A DNA stretch of 64,000 nt from Gammaproteobacteria bacterium (GTDB taxonomy: Bacteria; Pseudomonadota; Gammaproteobacteria; Xanthomonadales; Wenzhouxiangellaceae), in the NCBI GenBank assembly GCA_003567685.1, contig PWYW01000073.1, positions 1 through 64,000 on the forward strand, read 5' to 3'. Each line of letters opens with the position of its first letter. The stretch's first letter is position 1. The notes beneath the pieces were generated by a model. It was not told where the DNA came from. It made no database searches and saw only the letters and a program-made list of their open reading frames with translations. Below, one piece after another: positions 59,427 to 64,000 of the stretch. A program made the translations under genes and the position numbers.

Positions 59427-61436
59427 TCAGGCCGGCAGCCGCAGGCTGAAGCGCACGCCGTTGTGCCAGTTGGCGGCGGTCAGTTGGCCGCCGTGGAAGT
59501 CGGCGATCAGTCGGGCGATGGCCAGGCCCAGGCCCAGGTGCACCTGGTCGGACTTTTCCTGGCGGGCCGACACCATGGATTCGAACAAGCGCTCGGTGCT
59601 GCCTTCGGGCAGCGGCGGGCCGGGGTTGAAGACGGTCAGGGCCAGCGCGTCCCGTTGCCGTTTCAGCTCGAGATCGATCCGGCTGCCCGCAGGGCTGAAA
59701 TCAACGGCGTTGTCGATCAGCTTGTCGAGCAGCTGGGCCAGCAGTTCGGGTGAGCCCTCGACCGGGCAGGCTTGCGGCGCTGGCAGCACCAGACTGAACG
59801 TCCGGTCGGGGTAGGTTTCGCGGCAGGCGTCGAGATAGTTCGTCAACAGCTTGCTCAGGTCGAACGTTTCGACGGTTTCCGAGCGGATGCTGTCCTCGAT
59901 CCGGGCGGCCTGGCTCATGGCCTGGAAAATCCGGTTGAGCCTTACGCTGCCCTCATTGGCCCGCTGACAGTAGCGCTGGATATCGGCCGGGTCGTTGGCG
60001 TGCTCCAGGTTATCGAGCGAGGAGCGAATCATTGCCAGCGGGGTTCGTAGTTCGTGGGCCAGCTTGTCGGCCAGCGTGCGAAGGTAATCCTGGTGTTCGC
60101 GAAGTCGGCCCAGCAGGCTGGCCATGCTGCGGCCCAGATCACCCAGTTCGTCGCTTGCCCTGGGCGGGCGAATCATGGCCTGGACCCGGCCGTCCGACCC
60201 CACCGCGGCTTCGGCCTGGTTGCGCAGGCGGCGAATGCGCTCGGACAGCAGCGCGGCAAAGCCAAGCAGCACCAGGGCCATCAGCATCAGCGCCCCCAGG
60301 CTGGTGCCAAGCAAGCGCAGCACCGCCCGGTTGGAGGCCAGCAACAGGGCATCGGCGTCGCGGGTCAGCACCACGGCGCCAACGGTTTGTCCCTGCACTC
60401 GCACCGGAGCGCTGACCGACAACATGATGCCGGGGTCGCCGCTGCGGCTGGTCCACTGGCTGGCGGCGTGGTCGTGGCCAATTTCGGCGCCTTCGAGCCT
60501 GGCCAGACTGGCATCACGAGGCTGTCCGGTCGGTAGTCGGCCGCTTAACAATCGTTCGAACAGCAGCGTGTCCAGCCAGGACGCCGGGGCAGGGCGGTCT
60601 CTGGCTTCGGACGGCGGTGGTGCGCGCCGGTCGCTGCTGGCCAGCACCCAGCCGGACGGCAGGCTGGCCCAGGCCAGACTGTCTGACGGGGCCAGTTCAG
60701 CCAGCCGCTCGGTCATGGCAGCTTGGCGCGAGACCAGCGTCCAGGCTTGGTCAAGGCTGCCCAGGGTTCGATCAGGACCTGGCTGGCCCGAGGGGGCAAT
60801 CTGGTCGAAATCGCGCACTTCGAAGGCCAGGGTTTGCGGGACTGGCCGATCAGGCAGCTGCAGTTCCAGCGTCCAGCCCTGGCTGCGCGATTGCCACACT
60901 CCCTGAACTCGGGGCCAGCCGCCCGGCTGGTCGCCCCGGGCTTCCAGCCAGCCGGGTGCCAGCGGTGCGATCACCAGTTCTCCCTTGCGGTTCTCGTTGG
61001 CCGCGCGCAGGGCAATCTGGTCGCCCGCGGTCTGGCCTGGCTGGCGAAAAATCTGTTGTGGGCTGTTGACCTGGAACAACAGGTATAACTCGCTCTGATA
61101 GCGCGCTGCGGTCAATGCCAGCTGCAACTGCCCGTCGTTTGATTGCAGCTGCTGAAACGGTTCAGCCCAGGCCGTCCAGTCGTCGGCAAAGCCGTCCAGC
61201 CAGATGGGTGTTGCGGTTTGATGGACATAGAGAACCGGGTGCCCAGGCGCTGGCCAGGCGTCGGGAAACTCTTCGGCCAGACGTTGGGCGATGGCTGCGG
61301 CGTTGTCCTTCAGCCCCAGCGCGTGATGGTCGCGAAGGCTTTGCTCGACCTGGCGGGCGAACTGCCAGCCGGCCAGCGGAATGGCCAGCGCGACCAGCGC
61401 GACGATCATCAGTTGCTGGCGAAGGGCAAGCCGCAT
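59427..61436 (-). CDS. Dedicated sortase system histidine kinase (PdsS-like)
   Basis: Membrane sensor kinase (669 aa). First helix at about residues 7-24. A large periplasmic sensor region of about 345 residues follows, then a second helix near 373-397 (LGALMLMALVLLGFAALL) and a HAMP-like linker. The H-box LAHELRTPLAMIRSSLDNL has His461, the N-box is LLDKLIDNAVDFSP and the G-box is HLGLGLAIARLI. The unusually long sensor and the neighbours match the family TIGRFAMs names the proteobacterial dedicated sortase system histidine kinase. It is 4 bp after the regulator gene. Confidence 0.85.
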   Translation of the reverse strand: MRLALRQQLMIVALVALAIPLAGWQFARQVEQSLRDHHALGLKDNAAAIAQRLAEEFPDAWPAPGHPVLYVHQTATPIWLDGFADDWTAWAEPFQQLQSNDGQLQLALTAARYQSELYLLFQVNSPQQIFRQPGQTAGDQIALRAANENRKGELVIAPLAPGWLEARGDQPGGWPRVQGVWQSRSQGWTLELQLPDRPVPQTLAFEVRDFDQIAPSGQPGPDRTLGSLDQAWTLVSRQAAMTERLAELAPSDSLAWASLPSGWVLASSDRRAPPPSEARDRPAPASWLDTLLFERLLSGRLPTGQPRDASLARLEGAEIGHDHAASQWTSRSGDPGIMLSVSAPVRVQGQTVGAVVLTRDADALLLASNRAVLRLLGTSLGALMLMALVLLGFAALLSERIRRLRNQAEAAVGSDGRVQAMIRPPRASDELGDLGRSMASLLGRLREHQDYLRTLADKLAHELRTPLAMIRSSLDNLEHANDPADIQRYCQRANEGSVRLNRIFQAMSQAARIEDSIRSETVETFDLSKLLTNYLDACRETYPDRTFSLVLPAPQACPVEGSPELLAQLLDKLIDNAVDFSPAGSRIDLELKRQRDALALTVFNPGPPLPEGSTERLFESMVSARQEKSDQVHLGLGLAIARLIADFHGGQLTAANWHNGVRFSLRLPA

Positions 61437-61440
61437 GGTG

Positions 61441-62139
61441 TCAGTCGACCGCGGCCCAGCGGTAGCCCGCGCCGTGTACCGTTTCCAGGGCGCTGAAACC
61501 GTGATCGATCAGCTCGAATTTGCGCCGGATCCGTTTGACATGAGAGGTGATGGTTGATTCGTCGACGACCAGACTGGCCGCATCCATCAGCTGGCTGCGG
61601 GTCTTGACGTGGCCGGGATGACGGGCCAGGCAGTGGACCATCCAGAATTCGGTCACCGTCAACACTACATTTTGAGCGCGCCAGCGGGCGCGCATCGCCT
61701 CCGGATCCAGCACCAGCCATTGGTGGCAAATCAGCCGTGCCGGCGCGGCGGGTTGGCGGCTGGCTTCGATGCGGCGAAACAGGGCAACGATTCGTGCCAG
61801 CAGGTGGGCGGTCGATATGTCCTTGGTCAGGTAATCGTCAGCGCCCAGCCGCAGGCCGGAAATGGCGTCGAGCTCGCTGTCCCGGGCGGTCAGGAAGATC
61901 AGCGGCAGGCCCGGCGAGCGCGCTCGCAAGGCCCGACACAGTTCGAAGCCGCCCTCGGGCTCATCGCCCAGTCCGATGTCGATGATGACCAGGTCCGGCA
62001 GCTGCTCGGCAAAGGCAGCCTCGGCTTCCGGGCGGCTGGCATAAGCGACGGTGCGGAAGCCGTAGCGGTTCAGCGCCTCACAGTAGTTCTCGCGGATCGG
62101 CGCTTCGTCCTCCACCACGGCTATCAGTCGTTGACTCAT
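61441..62139 (-). CDS. Dedicated sortase system response regulator (PdsR-like, OmpR family)
   Basis: 232 aa. The receiver domain has acidic residues in VVEDEAP, phospho-acceptor Asp54 in LVIIDIGLG, and Lys in DDYLTKDIS. The C-terminal winged helix has TVTEFWMVHCLARHPG and VDESTITSHVKRIRRKF. It is co-transcribed with the kinase and divergent from the sortase target gene, which it probably controls through the 171-bp spacer. Confidence 0.88.
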   Translation of the reverse strand: MSQRLIAVVEDEAPIRENYCEALNRYGFRTVAYASRPEAEAAFAEQLPDLVIIDIGLGDEPEGGFELCRALRARSPGLPLIFLTARDSELDAISGLRLGADDYLTKDISTAHLLARIVALFRRIEASRQPAAPARLICHQWLVLDPEAMRARWRAQNVVLTVTEFWMVHCLARHPGHVKTRSQLMDAASLVVDESTITSHVKRIRRKFELIDHGFSALETVHGAGYRWAAVD

Positions 62140-62186
62140 GGCCTGATTGTTGGGGGTGACGGGGCAGGGTGCAAGCGCCTTGAGTC

Positions 62187-62228
62187 AATTGCCCGATTTT
62201 TGCCACATCTTGTCTCGAAATTGCCCGG
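62187..62228. promoter_or_regulatory. Candidate response-regulator direct repeat upstream of the sortase target gene
   Basis: AATTGCCCG occurs at 62187 and again at 62219, 32 bp apart, about three helical turns and on the same face. Both lie in the spacer between the divergent regulator and target genes. OmpR-family regulators bind such tandem repeats; the assignment is inferred. Confidence 0.4.
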
Positions 62229-62310
62229 AATTACGCCGTTGGCTGCCTGCCTGGCGCGTTGCAATGAAGCCATTGAATTTTCATAGACGCGATTGTCGGG
62301 AGTGTTTGCC

Positions 62311-64000
62311 ATGTTTTTGATTCGCTGGATATCGGGCCTGTTCGCCCTGGTGTTGTCTGCCGCTGGTCTGGCCGGCAGTTTTGATGGGCTTTGGCTGGAA
62401 AGTGCCGGGCAGTCGCAAGCCGCGCTGACCCTGTCTACCGAGGTGGATATCGAAGTGACCGGCCTGCTGAGCCACACCCTGGTGCATCAGCGGTTTCGCA
62501 ATCCGGGCACTGAATGGGCCGAGGGGCGCTTTGCCTTCCCGCTGCCGGATGACAGTGCCGTGGAAAGCCTGACCATCGTGGTTGGCGACCGGCGCATCGA
62601 GGGCGAGATTCAGCCACGTGAGGCGGCGGCGGCGCGTTTTGAGCAGGCCCGTGGTCAGGGCCGGGTGGCCGGTCTGGTCGAGCAGGGTCAGGGCAATGTG
62701 TTCACTACCCGAATTGCCAACATTCCGCCTGGTGAGACGGTGGAAGTGGTGATTGGCTACCGGGAGCGGGTGCGCTTCGAGCACCAGCGCTTCAGCCTGC
62801 GTTTTCCAGCCCATCGCGTGGCCGGCGATTTCGATTTGCGGGTTCATCTGCATCCGGGCCTGGACCTGGCTTCAATAGAAGCCAGCTACCACCAGATTCA
62901 GAGCGTGTATCACGGTGGTCACTGGCAAATCGACATGCTGGACGCCTTCGAGCCCTCGGCGCGTGACTTCGAGTTGGTCTGGCGCGCGGTCAATGCCAGC
63001 CATACCCGCAGCGCGGTGTTCCGCCAGTCGCTGGGTGGTCAGGACCATGTCCTGTTGATGCTGATGCCGCCGGCGACCTTCAATGCCCAGGCCACGCCCA
63101 GGGAGCTGATCCTGGTGATCGATACGTCCGGGTCCATGCGTGGTGAGCCGATCATCCAGGCGCGTGAAGCCCTGCATCGGGCGCTGGACGGTCTCAAGCC
63201 CGGTGATCGGTTCAACGTGATCGAGTTCAACCATCTGAGCCAGGCCTTGTTCGATGCGCCGCGACCGGCGGATCGACGTCACCTGCTGGAAGCGCGCCGC
63301 TTCGTCAACCGGCTGGAGGCCGGCGGCGGAACGGTGATGGGGCCGCCACTGGAAATGGCCATGCAGCATGAGGTGCTCCCGGGCTATCTGCGACAGATCG
63401 TATTTGCCACCGACGGCATGATTGCCGACGAGCAGGCCGTCATTGACCTGATCCGGCAGCGAATTGACCAGAGCCGCCTGTTTACCGTGGGCATTGGCCA
63501 CGGCGTCAACAGCCGCTTCCTGCGCGACGCGGCGCGGCTGGGCCGCGGCGGCTATACCGGCATAGCCGAGCTGGACGAAATTGATGCGCGCATGGCCGAC
63601 TTGCTGCGCCAGTTGAGTAGTCCGGTGCTCACCGATATCGAGCTGCACTGGCCGGTGGAGGTGGATATGCACCCGCGGCGTCTTCCCGACCTGTATGCCG
63701 GTCAGCCGCTTGAGGTGGCTGCCCGGGCGAACAATCTCCGCGGCGAGGTGCTGGTAACGGCCTTGCTGGACGGCCAGGCCTGGCAGGCCAGCCTGCCGCT
63801 GGACGCCTTTCAGACGGCACCGGGCGTGGCCGCACATTGGGCCCAGGCGGCAATCAGTGATCAGCTGGACCAGCGCCCGGTGGGCAGCCCGCTGAAGGTT
63901 GTGCGCGAGCCTGTCGTGGCGCTGGCGCTGGAATATCAGCTGCTGAGCCCCTTCACCAGCCTGGTGGCCGTTGAACGCACGCCGATTCGCGAGCCTGATC
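62311..64000 (+). CDS. Marine proteobacterial sortase target protein, VIT and vWA domains (3' end cut by window edge)
   Basis: 563 codons present. An N-terminal signal-like helix (about residues 2-22, LIRWISGLFALVLSAAGLAG) is followed by a VIT domain (HTLVHQRFRNPGTEWAEGRF, IPPGETVEVVIGYRERV). A von Willebrand A domain begins near 265, with the MIDAS motif VIDTSGSMRG and later FATDGMIADE. This order, with the divergent kinase/regulator pair, fits the target protein of the dedicated sortase system. The C-terminal sorting signal and the sortase gene would lie beyond the right edge and cannot be seen. ATG 62311. Confidence 0.85.
   Translation, partial: MFLIRWISGLFALVLSAAGLAGSFDGLWLESAGQSQAALTLSTEVDIEVTGLLSHTLVHQRFRNPGTEWAEGRFAFPLPDDSAVESLTIVVGDRRIEGEIQPREAAAARFEQARGQGRVAGLVEQGQGNVFTTRIANIPPGETVEVVIGYRERVRFEHQRFSLRFPAHRVAGDFDLRVHLHPGLDLASIEASYHQIQSVYHGGHWQIDMLDAFEPSARDFELVWRAVNASHTRSAVFRQSLGGQDHVLLMLMPPATFNAQATPRELILVIDTSGSMRGEPIIQAREALHRALDGLKPGDRFNVIEFNHLSQALFDAPRPADRRHLLEARRFVNRLEAGGGTVMGPPLEMAMQHEVLPGYLRQIVFATDGMIADEQAVIDLIRQRIDQSRLFTVGIGHGVNSRFLRDAARLGRGGYTGIAELDEIDARMADLLRQLSSPVLTDIELHWPVEVDMHPRRLPDLYAGQPLEVAARANNLRGEVLVTALLDGQAWQASLPLDAFQTAPGVAAHWAQAAISDQLDQRPVGSPLKVVREPVVALALEYQLLSPFTSLVAVERTPIREPD

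Overview
The window is a gene-dense, GC-rich stretch of a gammaproteobacterial chromosome. It carries about 60 protein genes, almost no gene-free DNA, no rRNA or tRNA gene that I could find, and no phage, insertion sequence or CRISPR array. The layout asd-fimV-truA-trpF-trpB-trpA-accD-folC-dedD-cvpA-purF, the MurL/MurD2 pair, a short NAD-type isocitrate dehydrogenase and a proteobacterial dedicated sortase locus point to the Xanthomonadales/Chromatiales border, for example a Wenzhouxiangella-like organism. That placement is inference from gene content, not a phylogeny.

Layout. 1-2.6 kb: a YbbAP-type ABC exporter with divergent tesA. 2.7-6.5 kb: ETF-ubiquinone oxidoreductase, chorismate synthase and aspartate-semialdehyde dehydrogenase. 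6.6-18.3 kb: fimV, truA, trpFBA, accD, folC, a double-SPOR DedD protein, cvpA and purF, mostly overlapping or within about 10 bp. 18.3-28 kb: photolyase, a GNAT-VanY fusion, a membrane protein of unknown function, then bepA-ppk-ppx-epmA on the minus strand. 27.8-31.1 kb: a protein that looks like a fused TusD-TusC, a DsrC/TusE protein with both redox cysteines, glutaredoxin, NAD-isocitrate dehydrogenase and thiD. 31.3-37.4 kb: an outer-membrane barrel protein, a PerM-type permease, murL-murD2 and ispB. 37.5-43.8 kb: ssb, the dTDP-rhamnose operon rfbBACD, manC and a DUF1684 lipoprotein. 43.8-44.5 kb is a gene-free island with two interlocked inverted repeats. 44.5-52.5 kb: a crotonase, pspABC behind a clear sigma-54 promoter, a Mip-like FKBP, a DUF1289 protein, a NudL-type Nudix hydrolase, a K+/H+ antiporter, a PCuAC copper chaperone, an enoyl-CoA isomerase, a thioesterase and a CPBP protease. 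52.5-59.4 kb: uvrA, rplU-rpmA, obg and a DeaD-type helicase. 59.4-64 kb: histidine kinase, response regulator and the start of a VIT/vWA target protein of the proteobacterial dedicated sortase system; the target gene and the expected sortase gene run off the right edge.

How the genes fit together. Themes are the cell envelope (fimV, dedD, murL-murD2, ispB, rhamnose and GDP-mannose synthesis, bepA, psp, sortase), fatty-acid handling (tesA, accD, ETF-QO, two crotonases, a thioesterase), tRNA and translation (truA, TusDC-like plus DsrC, epmA, obg, rplU, rpmA, deaD) and stress (polyphosphate, photolyase, uvrA, psp). The most interesting items are the sortase locus, the TusDC-like/DsrC pair, the GNAT-VanY fusion and the structured spacer at 43.8-44.5 kb.
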